Part shown: in pieces, positions 17,567 through 27,983 of the stretch
Numbering within the stretch: position 1 is the stretch's first letter
How the letters are laid out: every line of letters starts with the position of its first letter
Source of the DNA: JAXMCK01 sp046349395
Lineage (GTDB): Bacteria; Pseudomonadota; Alphaproteobacteria; Geminicoccales; Geminicoccaceae
Assembly: GCA_046349395.1 (NCBI GenBank)
Contig: JAXMCK010000003.1
Span: forward strand, 682,001-746,000
Length of the DNA: 64,000 bases
Direction of reading: 5' to 3'
Program-made: the position numbers and the translations under genes
The notes under the pieces: model-generated
The model's input: the letters and a program-made list of their open reading frames with translations, nothing else
What the model was told of the DNA's origin: nothing
Database searches by the model: none

Positions 17567-18414
17567 TGGACGCGGCGGGCGCCCGGTCCGCCCCGGACGC
17601 GGGCCTGTTGCGCTACCTGCTTCGGCACAATCCGGTGGCGGTGACGCTCGTCGCCATCTTCGTCCTGGCCGCTTTGTTCGGACCCATGCTGGCGCCCTTC
17701 AGCATGACGGACACCGATCTCGCGAACGCGCTGCAGGGGCCGAGTGCAGCCCACCTGCTCGGCACCGACGCGCTCGGGCGTGACGTCCTCAGCCGGGTGC
17801 TCGGCGCCACCCGGGTCGCCGCGCAGGCCTTCCTCATCGTCGTCCTGATCGGCGGCCTCGTCGGGACCACGCTCGGCATTCTCGCGGGCGGGCTGGGTGG
17901 CGTGCTCGATCTCGTCGTCTCGCGGGTCGTCGAGGTGGTGCAGGGCTTTCCGACCGTGCTCGTCGCCATCGTCATCGTGGCGCTGACCCAGCCGACGCTG
18001 ATCCACGCCATGACCGCCGTCGGCGTGGCGGCCGTGCCCGACTTCGCCCGCGTTGCCCGCGGGGTCGCGATCCAGCTGCGCGACCGCGAGTTCGTCGAGG
18101 CCGCCCGCGGCCTGGGTGCCAGCGAGCTGCGCATCCTCGTCCACGAGATCCTGCCGCTGATGACGGGACCGCTCATCGTCGTCGCCAGCTTCGACGGGGC
18201 CCAGGCCGTGCTGTGGGAGACGGCCCTCTCCTATCTCGGCCTCGGCGTGCAGCCGCCGGCCCCGTCCTTCGGCTCGATGCTGAGCGAGGCGCAGAGCTAT
18301 CTCAGCATCCACCCCTGGCTGACGGTGGTCTCGGGCGTGTCGGTTGCCATCGTCATCCTGGGCCTCAACTTGATGGGCGACGCGCTCAGCGACTACTACG
18401 AGCGCAACCGCTAA
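17566..18414 (+). CDS. ABC transporter permease 2 (DppC-type)
   Basis: A 282-residue membrane protein with the DppC layout: an N-terminal helix, the GTDALGRDVLSRVL motif, and the EAA loop EFVEAARGLGASELRILVHEI. The ATG at 17566 shares a base with the stop of permease 1. The gene's stop overlaps the stop of the convergent formamidase-like gene by 4 nt. The two ATPases that should energise it lie on the opposite strand further right. Confidence 0.9.
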   Translation: MDAAGARSAPDAGLLRYLLRHNPVAVTLVAIFVLAALFGPMLAPFSMTDTDLANALQGPSAAHLLGTDALGRDVLSRVLGATRVAAQAFLIVVLIGGLVGTTLGILAGGLGGVLDLVVSRVVEVVQGFPTVLVAIVIVALTQPTLIHAMTAVGVAAVPDFARVARGVAIQLRDREFVEAARGLGASELRILVHEILPLMTGPLIVVASFDGAQAVLWETALSYLGLGVQPPAPSFGSMLSEAQSYLSIHPWLTVVSGVSVAIVILGLNLMGDALSDYYERNR

Positions 18415-20263
18415 CCGTCAGGGTCGGCCGAGGTCCAGTCCAGCTGGCCGATCCGGTCCAGCGACTGCTGCAGACGGGCGGCGCGCCGCTTAAGACCCGG
18501 CAGGTGGACGGGCGTGAAGGCACCGAAGCGCTCGCTCGGATCCTGCAGAGCGGTGGCGTTCGGGCTGCCGGGGTCGTCGGGCAGGACGAGCTCGTGGAGG
18601 TCGATGAGGACGGCGAGCCGGGCCGCTTCCTCGACCGTCAGGGGCAGCAGGCTGCGGGTGCCGAAGCCCACCGGCTGCCCGTCCTGTCGTAGCTCGACCG
18701 AGACGGTCAGGAAGTCCCTTTCCGTCGCCACCTCGACGGTGATCAACGGGTCACGCTGCTCCACGAGGCGGCCCCCGGCGACACGCCATGCCAGCTCCAG
18801 ACCGTCGGTATCGTGCCCGGCCAGATCGGCGTGGAAGGTCACTGTCTCGCCGGCGGCGGCCAGCATGCGACCGCCGTGGCAGGGCAGCGGGCCGACGATC
18901 CGCACGGCGGGCCAGCGCAGCCGGTCCAGCACGTTGCGGGTGATCGCCTCGACGTGCCGATTGCGCGGCACCAGCATCGGCCAGTCCGTGGTGGCGGCCT
19001 GGAAGCTGATGCCGCCTTGCGGGCTCACGAAGATTCCCATGGTGGCGGCGGCCCCGGCGCGGCTGACGAACCAGCCCTCGCCCATCTCGGCCGTTCCCAG
19101 GATGAGGAAGTCGCGGGGTGTGCCGAATTCGCCGGTCGCCAGCGCGCGGCCCTCGACGCGGCGGAAGTCGGCCCCGTCGGCCTCGTAGCCGATGAGCGGG
19201 TGGTCCGGGTTGTCGCCGAAGACCTCGCCCTCCTGCAGGCCTGTGCCGTCGTAGATCCAGTGCCCGGCGTGCTGGACGGTGTAGCCCAGCGGCTTGCGGC
19301 GGCCGTCCCACCAGCCGCCGCCCAGCGCCATGCTGACACCGATGAGCTTCGTCTCCGGATCGGCCTCCATCCAGCTGTCGCGCTCCAGCCGGCCCGACTC
19401 GCGCGTTGCCGGCACGACCTTGGCGCAGGTGATGGCCGTGTCCTCGTCGGTGTAGTGAATGCGCCAGAAGCAGGTGTTGCCGGTGAGGTAGGCTACGTTG
19501 CCGCCGCGCCGGACATGCCCGGATACCGCCATGCGGACCGACTGGCTCCAGTATTCGTCGTGGCCGACGCTCAGCAGCAGCGCGTAGGGGCGGAGCAGGT
19601 CGGGGTTGCGGTGGACGTCCCAATCCGTGCAGTAGTGGGGCGCATAGCCGTTGCCCTCCAGCCAGCGCACGAACGGCGCGTCCCAATGCTCGAAAGTCTG
19701 GCGGTCTGACCCCGGCGCGTAGACGTCGACCGGACTCCCGGCCATGACCGTGCCGCCGGTGCCCACACCTGGCCGACGCCAAGTGACCTTGAAGCCCGGC
19801 TTCGGCTCGTCGCGGCTCCACAGCGCGTCGCTGTAGAGGCTGCCGTAGCCGGTCGAGTTGTAGGCGGCGAAGGTGGCCCAGGAGATCTTGTAGAGGAAGG
19901 TGCCGGCCGGGACGGGACCGCCGTGCCGGACCACGAACATCGCCTTGGCCGAGCGGGCGAAGCTGGTCGTCGTGTCGGGCCGGGTCTCGCTGCCGTCGGC
20001 GGCGATCTCGATGAGCATGGCGAAGTAGGCGCCCGACGGCCAATCGGCCGGAATGGACCAGCGATAAGGGGTCCAGCCCCAGTCGAGATCGGGCGGGCCG
20101 TCCGGCAGGTGCGAACCCGGCAGCGGCTCGCTCGCCATCGGCATTTGTTCGAGAATGGCACCCTGCCGGTGGAACTCGATCCGGAAGTGCGGGCTGTCCG
20201 TCGACACGTGCAGGGTCAGGGTCTCGCCCGGCACGCAGCTCGGATACCTCGGATAGGCGCGGA

Positions 20264-20267
<4 letters not shown>
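18411..20267 (-). CDS. N,N-dimethylformamidase large-subunit-like protein
   Basis: A 618-residue protein with the family signatures YNSTGYGSLY (137-145) and SVGHDEYWS (233-241), followed by NVAYLTGNTCFWR. In the characterised dimethylformamidase the mononuclear iron is held by a tyrosine and an H-x-E pair; His236 and Glu238 fit the latter and Tyr139 or Tyr141 could fit the former (inference). The chain is shorter than the roughly 760-residue characterised enzyme and no small-subunit gene is present. The ATG overlaps the stop of the ATPase gene (ATGA), so it is co-translated with a peptide-type ABC transporter. It may hydrolyse an imported amide. Confidence 0.75.
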
Positions 20268-21250
<983 letters not shown>

Positions 21251-21255
21251 GGCGC

Positions 21256-22317
21256 TCAGGACGCCAGGGCCATGGTCTGCGGCGGCTCGGTGAGCCAGCA
21301 GCGGTCCAGGTGATCCGTCCCGTCGCGCCGGCGCAGCGGCGGCATCTCCCCGCATCTCGCGTGGGCGAACTCGCAGCGCGGGCGGAAGGGACAGCCTTGG
21401 GCGCGTCCCTCGACCAGCGACGGCGGCGTGCCGCCGATCGACGGCAGCCGGGCGACGCGCGCGCGGTTGGCGGCCGGAATGGCCCGCAGCAGGCCCGCCG
21501 TGTAGGGATGGCGCGGGGCCCTGAAGACCTCCTCCACCTCGCCCATCTCGACCGCCTGCCCGGCATACATGACCATGACCCGATGCGCGGTCTCGGCGAT
21601 GACGCCGAGATCGTGGCTGATCAGGATCATCGCCATGCCGGACTGTGCCTGCAGGCGGCCGATCAGATCCAGGATCTGCGCCTGCATGGTGACGTCTAGT
21701 GCGGTCGTCGGCTCGTCGGCGATCAGCAGCGAGGGCTTGCAGGCCAGCGCCTGGGCGATCATCGCCCGCTGCCGCATGCCGCCCGAGAACTGGTGCGGAT
21801 AGTCGTCGACGCGGCGCTCCGGATGGGGGATCCGGACGCGGCGCAACAACTCGACAGTTTCCTGGCGGATGGCGGCTCGCGACAGATCCGTGTGCGTCGC
21901 CAGCATCTCGGCGACCTGGGCGCCGATGCGCTGCAGTGGATTGAGCGAGGTCATCGGGTGCTGGAAGATCATGGCGATCTCGGCCCCGCGCACTTTGCGC
22001 ATGGCCGCTTCGTCGAGTGCGAGCAGATCGCGGCCCTTGAAGAGGACCTGCCCCTCCAGCCGGTACGGCCCGCCGATCCGGTTGAGGCCGATGATGGAGC
22101 GCGCGGTCACCGTCTTCCCGCAGCCCGATTCGCCGACGATCCCCAGCACTTCGCCGGGGGCGAGCGTGAAGGAGAGGCGATCGACGATGGTGACGAGCCG
22201 CCCCTGGATGTCGAGCGAGACCCGCAGGTCGCGGACCTCGAGCAGCGGCGCTTCGGCAGGGCGGCCCTGCTGCGCTCCTTCCGTCGACGACACGAGGGGT
22301 GTGGCAGCTCGTCCCAT
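21256..22317 (-). CDS. ABC transporter ATP-binding protein (DppD-type)
   Basis: About 353 residues from the ATG at 22317; the frame stays open to a TTG at 22356, so the start is uncertain. Walker A is GESGCGKTV, the signature is FSGGMRQRAM and Walker B is LLIADEP. The C terminus has the cysteine-rich oligopeptide domain (GCPFRPRCEFA). It is the first gene of the minus-strand operon ATPase-ATPase-formamidase and is divergent from the deacylase gene. Confidence 0.88.
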   Translation of the reverse strand: MGRAATPLVSSTEGAQQGRPAEAPLLEVRDLRVSLDIQGRLVTIVDRLSFTLAPGEVLGIVGESGCGKTVTARSIIGLNRIGGPYRLEGQVLFKGRDLLALDEAAMRKVRGAEIAMIFQHPMTSLNPLQRIGAQVAEMLATHTDLSRAAIRQETVELLRRVRIPHPERRVDDYPHQFSGGMRQRAMIAQALACKPSLLIADEPTTALDVTMQAQILDLIGRLQAQSGMAMILISHDLGVIAETAHRVMVMYAGQAVEMGEVEEVFRAPRHPYTAGLLRAIPAANRARVARLPSIGGTPPSLVEGRAQGCPFRPRCEFAHARCGEMPPLRRRDGTDHLDRCWLTEPPQTMALAS

Positions 22318-22409
22318 GTAGGGATAAGCGATATCGCCATGGGCCGGCACGGACAAGCCGGCGGCCGTCCGTCGACGCGGGCGGTGGCCAAGGACAAGGG
22401 AGCAGATCG

Positions 22410-23432
22410 GTGACGGATCGCAAGTCGCGCATCTGGAGCGAGGTGGATCTCGCCGCCACCGGCAAGCAGGTGGGATTCCTGCACCTGCCCTACTCGGTGA
22501 CCCGGTCGGGCTACGGCCACATCAACATCCCGATTGCCGTGATCTCCGGCGGCGGTCCCGGTACCGCCCTGCTGACGGGCGGCAATCACGGCGACGAGTT
22601 CGAGGGCCAGATCGCGCTGGCAAGGCTCATCCGCGACCTCCGGCCCGAGGACGTGCCCGGCCGCGTGATCATCATCCCCGCACTCAACTTCCCGGCCGCG
22701 ATGGCCAGCACGCGCGTCTCGCCGATCGACCAGGGCAACCTCAACCGTGCCTTCCCGGGCGATCCCGACGCCACGCCGACCTGGCAGATCGCGCACTATA
22801 TCGACAGCGTGCTCCTGCCGCAGAGCGATCTCTGGGTCGACATCCACTCCGGCGGCACGTCCATGCAGTACTTGCCGTTCGCCCACATCTACCTGACCGG
22901 CGACGACCCGGAGCTGGACGCCCGCAGCGACAGCCTCCTCCTCTCGTTCGGCTCGCCGCGCAGCGTGCGCGTCACCTTCCGCCCCGATTCGCGCTTCGCC
23001 GCCTCGACAGCACACAGGCGCCGCGTCGCCTATCTCGGCACGGAACTCGGCGGCGGGGGCGGGGTCAACCGCGAGGGTGTGGAGATCGCCCGCGCCGGCT
23101 GCCTGCGTGCGTTGCACGGGGCCGGCATCCTGCGGGACCTCTCCCCCTACGGCGTCAGCAAGGCCGTACCCACCGAGTTCTTCGAATGGGCCGGCAACGA
23201 GAACTACGTCTATGCCGAGCACCCGGGTGTCTTCGAGCCCCATGTCGGCCTCGGCGAGCCGGTGACCGCCGGCCAGCCCTGCGGCACCATCCACTTCATC
23301 GAGGACCCCCGCCGCGAGAGCATCCAGCTGACCTTCCAGCGCCCCGGCACCGTCGCCTGCCTCCGCCACCCCGGCCGCGTCGAGCCCGGCGACTGCGTCA
23401 GCCACACGGTGATCCCGCTAGGCGCCGCGTAG
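22410..23432 (+). CDS. succinylglutamate desuccinylase/aspartoacylase family deacylase
   Basis: A 340-residue protein from the GTG at 22410, preceded by an AAGGGAG site. The zinc-binding GNHGDEFEG (His60, Glu63) and a later VDIHSGG match the aspartoacylase family. A C-terminal beta-sheet domain follows. These zinc enzymes hydrolyse N-acyl amino acids or related amides. It is divergent from the ATPase operon and, with the formamidase-like protein, suggests uptake and stepwise hydrolysis of an amide-containing compound. Confidence 0.83.
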   Translation: MTDRKSRIWSEVDLAATGKQVGFLHLPYSVTRSGYGHINIPIAVISGGGPGTALLTGGNHGDEFEGQIALARLIRDLRPEDVPGRVIIIPALNFPAAMASTRVSPIDQGNLNRAFPGDPDATPTWQIAHYIDSVLLPQSDLWVDIHSGGTSMQYLPFAHIYLTGDDPELDARSDSLLLSFGSPRSVRVTFRPDSRFAASTAHRRRVAYLGTELGGGGGVNREGVEIARAGCLRALHGAGILRDLSPYGVSKAVPTEFFEWAGNENYVYAEHPGVFEPHVGLGEPVTAGQPCGTIHFIEDPRRESIQLTFQRPGTVACLRHPGRVEPGDCVSHTVIPLGAA

Positions 23433-23897
23433 TCTTACCCGGGAGCGGCTACCGCAGTGCCGCCTCCGTACCTTCTCTAACCCAAGCCCGCTCGCGTACC
23501 GCGCCGTCGCCGATGCCGTCCGGCCTCGATCCACCAAGTGTCCCGCTGGTGCCTTTGACGCTGCTAGTGAAGCGATCGGCGTCCGCCGGTCGGCAAATCT
23601 TGGCCGATCAGCAATTTCGTCATGCACCCCAGCACATCGGCAGGGACGCAGTCAAAGATGACAACTGTCCAACAAGCTCGGTGGAGCCGGACGAGATCGA
23701 ACCAACGACCTCCTGCTTGCGAAGCAATAGGTCAGGCCATTTCTTACATTTTCTTCCCGGTCGTCTTCTTATGCTAATGCAAATAATTTCAAATGTTTAG
23801 TCCGATACGCTTCGTCATTGATCGTCAGCTTGGTTCAGGGTAGTTCGCTCGGGATGCATCCCCAGCGCATCCCGGAGACGACAGCTTGCCTCGCGAC
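23433..23897. other. intergenic region upstream of the integrase, with tRNA-like remnant
   Basis: There is no protein gene in these 465 bases. The stretch around 23750-23820 is markedly AT-richer than the rest of the window. It contains a tRNA-Ala 3'-half-like sequence on the minus strand (23680-23727, listed separately), a probable attachment site. No clear promoter was identified for the integrase. Confidence 0.6.
23680..23727 (-). repeat. tRNA-Ala 3'-half remnant, probable attachment site (att)
   Basis: Read on the minus strand, the sequence runs from an anticodon-loop-like TTCGCAA through GCAGG (3' side of the anticodon stem), AGGTC, a T arm containing GGTTCGATC, to an acceptor strand CGGCTCCACC. 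This is the 3' half of an alanine tRNA. The matching 5' side of the anticodon stem (CCTGC expected) is broken and no D arm or 5' acceptor strand follows, so it is not a functional tRNA. Tyrosine integrases commonly recombine at exactly this segment, and the integrase gene starts 170 nt away on the side where element DNA would lie. Confidence 0.6.
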
Positions 23898-25229
23898 ATG
23901 GTCTGGAACGAACCGCTCGGGAAGGCCGGCCTGACGGCGCCCGCTCTGGCGGTGATCGAGAAGAACTGGCGGGAGCGGCATCCCGGGGTCGATCGCCTGA
24001 CGGTCAAGGACACGAATGTGGCGGGCCTGGAGCTGCGCCTGACTAAGGCGGGTAGTCGGTCGTGGGCGGTGTCGATGCGGGTGCGCGGCGTGCAGCGACG
24101 CTTCACCCTGCCCGACAGCTCCAGGCTAGGACTGGCCGAGGCACGGCGTGAGGCTGAGGCGATTCGGGATCAGGTGCGTCAGGGTGGTGACCCAGTGGTC
24201 GAGCGCCGCGAAGCCCGAGCCGCGGCCGCGGAGGAGCCCAAGTCCGAGATCACGCTCCGTGACGTCCTGGACGAGTTCGCCAAGGCCGTGGCCATCCCGA
24301 AGCGGCAGCGGTCCTGGAACATCCGGCGCAAGCACATCGAGGTCGAGTACAAGGCGCACCTCACCAAGCCGGCGGCCGAGTTGACGACGGCCGACGTGCG
24401 GCGGGTGCTGGACGCCGCGGTGGCGCGTGGTGCCCGCGTCAGCGGCTGGCACGGCTTCCGCTACCTGAAGCGGATCATGTCCTGGGCGGCGCGCCGTGGG
24501 CTGGTACCGATGGACCCGACGACCGGCATCCCGCGCGAGGAGGTGGCCGACACGGTCGGTCGTGAGAAGCCGCGGGACCAGGTCCTGAGCGCGGCGGAGC
24601 TGCGGGCGATCTGGCAGGAGCTGGAGGCGCGGGCCGGCGACGCCTACACCGATACCTACCGGCTGATCCTCCTGACGGCGCAGCGGCCGAGCGAGGTCTC
24701 CACCATGTGCTGGGCCGACCTGGATCTCGATCGGGCGGAGTGGACGCAGGCCACGAACAAGAGTGACCGCCGGCACGTGGTGCCGCTGAGCCGCGCGGCG
24801 CTGGCCGTCCTCAAGGTCCGCAAGAAGGCGCTGTTCGGCGACAAGACCCCAACCGGGTACGTGCTGCCCTCGCGCACCGGCCGGGAGTTGGACAACCGAA
24901 CCGGCAACTGGGCACGCTTCACCGGCCAGATCTCGGAGAAGGCCGCCGTCCAAGGCTGGCACCGCCACGACCTGCGCCGCACCGCCGCCACCCTGATGGC
25001 CGAGATGAAGGTCGACCACATGGTGATCGAGCTGCTGCTGAACCACAGCGAGCGGCAGGCCAAGGGTGGGCTCATGACCGAGATGAACAATCGGCGCTCC
25101 TATGCCATGGAGATGCGGCAGGCGATCGAGGGGCTGGCCGATCGGATCGACCGCATCGCCGCGGGTGCCGAAGCCGAGATCGCGCAACTCAGAGCAGGTT
25201 GGCGCCCGCCCGGGGCTGCTTGGCACTGA
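23898..25229 (+). CDS. tyrosine recombinase (phage/island-type integrase)
   Basis: A 443-residue protein from the ATG at 23898; a TTG at 23886 is an alternative. The N-terminal DUF4102-like arm-binding domain has LTVKDTNVAGLELRLTKAG. Next comes a core-binding domain, then the catalytic domain with LTAQRPSE (Arg), HDLRRTAAT (His-x-x-Arg), LLNHSE (His) and MNNRRSYAM (nucleophile Tyr). All catalytic residues appear present. It is adjacent to the tRNA-Ala-like remnant, as expected for an island integrase. The downstream neighbours are insertion-sequence debris rather than phage genes. Confidence 0.88.
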   Translation: MVWNEPLGKAGLTAPALAVIEKNWRERHPGVDRLTVKDTNVAGLELRLTKAGSRSWAVSMRVRGVQRRFTLPDSSRLGLAEARREAEAIRDQVRQGGDPVVERREARAAAAEEPKSEITLRDVLDEFAKAVAIPKRQRSWNIRRKHIEVEYKAHLTKPAAELTTADVRRVLDAAVARGARVSGWHGFRYLKRIMSWAARRGLVPMDPTTGIPREEVADTVGREKPRDQVLSAAELRAIWQELEARAGDAYTDTYRLILLTAQRPSEVSTMCWADLDLDRAEWTQATNKSDRRHVVPLSRAALAVLKVRKKALFGDKTPTGYVLPSRTGRELDNRTGNWARFTGQISEKAAVQGWHRHDLRRTAATLMAEMKVDHMVIELLLNHSERQAKGGLMTEMNNRRSYAMEMRQAIEGLADRIDRIAAGAEAEIAQLRAGWRPPGAAWH

Positions 25230-25551
25230 CGGCTGAGCGCCCTGTGCTGGCCGCCTGTATCAAGGGGAATGACAATGTCACCTATGTTCGAGACCTCGGT
25301 CGCCGACATGTCGCCACGGCTCGCTCGCTGCTGGAGCCCGAGACCTTGCCCTAGCACCAGACTCGGGATCTGTCGCGCGCAACGCTGGAGCTGATCCACC
25401 TGACGACCCGGTGGGTGAAGCGCTGGGGTTGCGGTAGCGTGCTCGGTCGCGGTGGAGTTTCGCTGAGGCGCTGGGTGTAGCTGTGGGGTGGTCATCGGGA
25501 GGACCGGCTACGGTGGAGTTGCTGGACTTCACTCGAGCCCAAGGACCCCCG
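25230..25551. other. non-coding stretch between integrase and transposase remnant
   Basis: About 320 bases with no gene I can support. The part near 25463-25490 has GTGTAGC and surrounding bases loosely like the terminal repeat of the IS256-type element at 58748-60220, so it may hold a decayed IS end, but the match is weak. Confidence 0.35.
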
Positions 25552-26372
25552 ATGACCGACGACAGACTACCGCTGGCCGAGCTGCTGGCGAAGGCTGGCG
25601 ACCAGGACTTCCTCCGCACGGTGGCGGAAAGCGTGCTGCAGCTGATCATGGAGGCCGACGTCGAGGGACTGATCGGTACCGGGAGGTTCGAGCGCAGTGC
25701 CGAGCGCGCGACTTGGCGCAACGGCCACCGCGAGCGGTTGAGAGCGGCGCTCTAAACCGAGACCCGACTCGGCACTCTCAACCTCAAGATCCCAAAGCTG
25801 CGGACCGGCAGCTACTTTCCCGGTTTCCTGGAGCCCAGACGCACGGTCGAGAAGGCGCTGGTCGCGGTAATCCAGGGTTGAGCCGTGGAGCGGATCAGCG
25901 GGATCGCCGGCGTTTCGACCAGGCGTGTCGACGATCTCGTCCAGGCAATGGGCATGAGCGGCATCTCGAAATTGTCGGTGTCCAAGCTGTGCAAGGACAT
26001 TGATGAGCGGGTGAACGCGTTGTTGAAGCGCCCGCTTGTCGGCGTGTGGCCGTACCTTTGGCTCGACGCGACCTACCTCAAGGTGCGCGAGGGCGGCCGC
26101 ATCGTCTCGGTCGCCGTGATAGTCGCCGTGGCGGTCACCATCGATGGCCGCCGGGAGATCGTCGGCTTGGACGAATGGGCCGTCGGAGGCGGAGGTCTTC
26201 TGGACCGACTTTCTGCGCGACCTAGTCAAGCGCGGGCTCGCCGGCGTCAGGCTCGTCGTCTCGGATTCCCACGAAGGGCTCAAGGCCGCGATCCGCCGCG
26301 CGCTCGGCGCGACATGGCAGAGGTGCCGCGTGCATTGGACCAGGAATGCGCTCGCCTATGTGCCGCGCGCCC
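25552..26372 (+). pseudogene. IS256-family transposase, broken and truncated
   Basis: Starts MTDDRLPLAELLAKAGD and aligns by eye along its length with the intact transposase at 58812-60068 (shared RTG/RRGSYFPGFLEPRR, ISKLSVSKLC, WPYLWLDATY). Three lesions are visible: a TAA at 25753-25755, a TGA at 25879-25881 and a +1 shift near 26172 where GLDIGPSEAE is expected. The 3' third is missing because a second IS begins at 26373. It cannot encode a working transposase. Confidence 0.88.
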
Positions 26373-26421
26373 GGGACTGTCAGGAATTCCGTGTGCGGGC
26401 CATGGGTTGATCATCTGGGGT

Positions 26422-27701
26422 TCAGGCGAGCTGGAAGCGATCTTCGAACAGGATCGCGAATTGGGCCCTGGCCATGCCCCATTCCCTTGGTGGCATTCTC
26501 CACTCCCGCTCGGCCAGGTTCAAGGCGAGGTATAGGAGCTTGATCGCCGCCTTGTCGCTGGGAAAGTGGCCGCGGGTGCGGACCGCCCGGCGCAGCTTGG
26601 CGTTCAGAGCCTCGATCGCGTTGGTGGTGTAGACGATCCGGCGGACGTCGGCCGGGAAGGCGAAGAACGGGATCACCGCCGGCCAGTGGCGCCGCCACGA
26701 CATGACGATCGCCGGGTATTTGCGGCCCCATTCGCCCGTGGCGAAGGCCTCCAGGGCCGCGGCGCCGGCATCGGCGTCCAGGGCCTTGTAGACCGCCTTC
26801 AGGGCAGCCGCGACCACCTGGCGGTCCTTGTAGGGTGCGTAGGGACCGTGGCCCCGGGGGGGCGCGTAAGCCCGAAGCACAAGTCGAGCGAGTTGCGGAT
26901 CAGGTGGACGATGCAGGTCTGGACCTGAGCCTGCGGGAAGACGGCGGTGATGGCGTCAGGAAACCCTTTCAGGCCGTCGACCACGGCGATCAGGATGTCT
27001 TCGACGCCACGGTTCTTCAGCTCGGTCATGACCCGCAGCCAGAATTTGGCACCCTCCGTCTGCTCGATCCACAAGCCCAGGATCTCCTTGTGGCCGTCGG
27101 CACGGACGCCGAGCGCGAGGTAGACCGTCTTGTTGCGGACGGTGTCCTCGTCCCGGATCTTCACGCGCAGGGCGTCGAAGAACACCAGTGGATAGACCGG
27201 CTCGAGCGGCCGGTCCTGCCATTCGGCGATCTCGTCCAGGACGGCGTCGGTGACGGCACTGATCAGGTCGGGCGAGACCTCGATCCCGTACAGCTCGGCT
27301 AGGTGGCCCTGGATCTCGCGGACGGTCAGGCCGCGCGCGTACATCGACACGACCTTGTCGTCGGTCGGACAGCAGAGCTGTCCGACCGACAGACGGCGGC
27401 GATGCTTGGCGATCAGCTGTGGCTCGAAAGTCGCCAGCCGGTCGCGCGGCACCGAGATCGGTAGCTTGCCCGTCTCGGTGAGCATGGTCTTGCGCCCATA
27501 GCCGTTGCGGCTGTTGGACCGACCCTCCGCCGCCTCGTCGTCCAAGTGGTGGTCCATCTCGGCGTTCAGCGCCCGTACCGCCAGGGCTCGCTTCAGCTCG
27601 TCGACCAAGCCGTCCCGGCCCAGAGCGGACTGCGGATCGCGCCCCGCAAGCAGCTGGTCCAGCAGCACGTCGGAGATGACCGGGGCTTTGCGTCGGGCCA
27701 T
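26422..27701 (-). pseudogene. IS256-family transposase, frameshifted by a short insert
   Basis: The N-terminal part (27701 down to about 26882) and the C-terminal part (about 26833 down to 26422) are in different frames. The first includes RNSLD and the second resumes at YKDRQVVAAALKAVYKALD, where family members read directly from one to the other. Between them lie 50 nt where about 9 are expected, so roughly 41-47 nt appear inserted. DDE-type residues are present across both parts (VFFDALRVK, VVDGLKGF, TTNAIEALN). Without a correcting mechanism the protein is split and probably inactive. Confidence 0.8.
26835..26880. repeat. short imperfect palindrome inserted in the transposase gene
   Basis: A 46-nt imperfect inverted repeat with outer arms GTGCGTAGGG and CCCGAAGCAC (two mismatches) and a GC-rich centre including CCCCGGGG. 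It coincides with the extra ~41-47 nt that splits the IS256 transposase reading frame. The TAGGGTGCG edge resembles REP/HTH-type intergenic repeats of proteobacteria, but the exact insert borders are unclear. Confidence 0.5.
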
Positions 27702-27758
27702 GCGAGGGTTCCTTCCTTCCCGTCGTCATGACCCGCACACGGAATTCCTGACAGTCCC

Positions 27759-27962
27759 CCACAAGGGCGGCATCGGTGATCGGCAGGATCGACTGCAGGG
27801 GATGATCGGCCGGCACCCGGTTCTCGCAGCTCACATAGCTGAACAGACCTTCCGTCCGCCGATCAGCTCCACGCATCGCCTACCTCGTCGTCACCTGCTC
27901 GCCGCACAGCGAATCACCGCCTCGCCACGCAGACCAGCCGCTTTTTTCCGCAGCCTGCTAGA
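27759..27962 (-). mobile_element. end fragment of an IS5/IS1182-type element with truncated transposase N terminus
   Basis: From the ATG at 27876 the minus strand reads MRGADRRTEGLFSYVSCENR and then VPADHPLQSILPITDAALV. This is the standard start of IS5/IS1182-group transposases. After about 39 codons the frame runs into the IS256-type inverted repeat at 27758. Upstream, CTAGCAGGCTGCGGAAAAAAG (read on the minus strand near 27962) looks like a terminal repeat of such elements. Only this end remains. Confidence 0.65.
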
Positions 27963-27983
27963 ACAGGGGTCGGGAGCGGGGCG

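Larger units (their letters stand above)
26373..27758 (-). mobile_element. IS256-type insertion sequence with 27-bp inverted repeats
   Basis: The ends 26373-26399 and 27732-27758 are perfect 27-nt inverted repeats beginning GGGACTGTCAGGAATTCCGT; one mismatch is followed by four more matching bases. The element is 1386 bp and holds one transposase gene on the minus strand. The 8 bp outside each end differ (GCGCGCCC on the left, CCACAAGG on the right), so there is no target duplication. The left flank is a truncated IS256 transposase and the right flank a truncated IS5/IS1182-type gene, so the junctions were probably rearranged. Confidence 0.85.

Noticed and set aside
23680..23727. Functional tRNA-Ala
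   Set aside because: The 5' half (acceptor strand, D arm, 5' anticodon stem) is missing; only an attachment-site-like 3' half is present.
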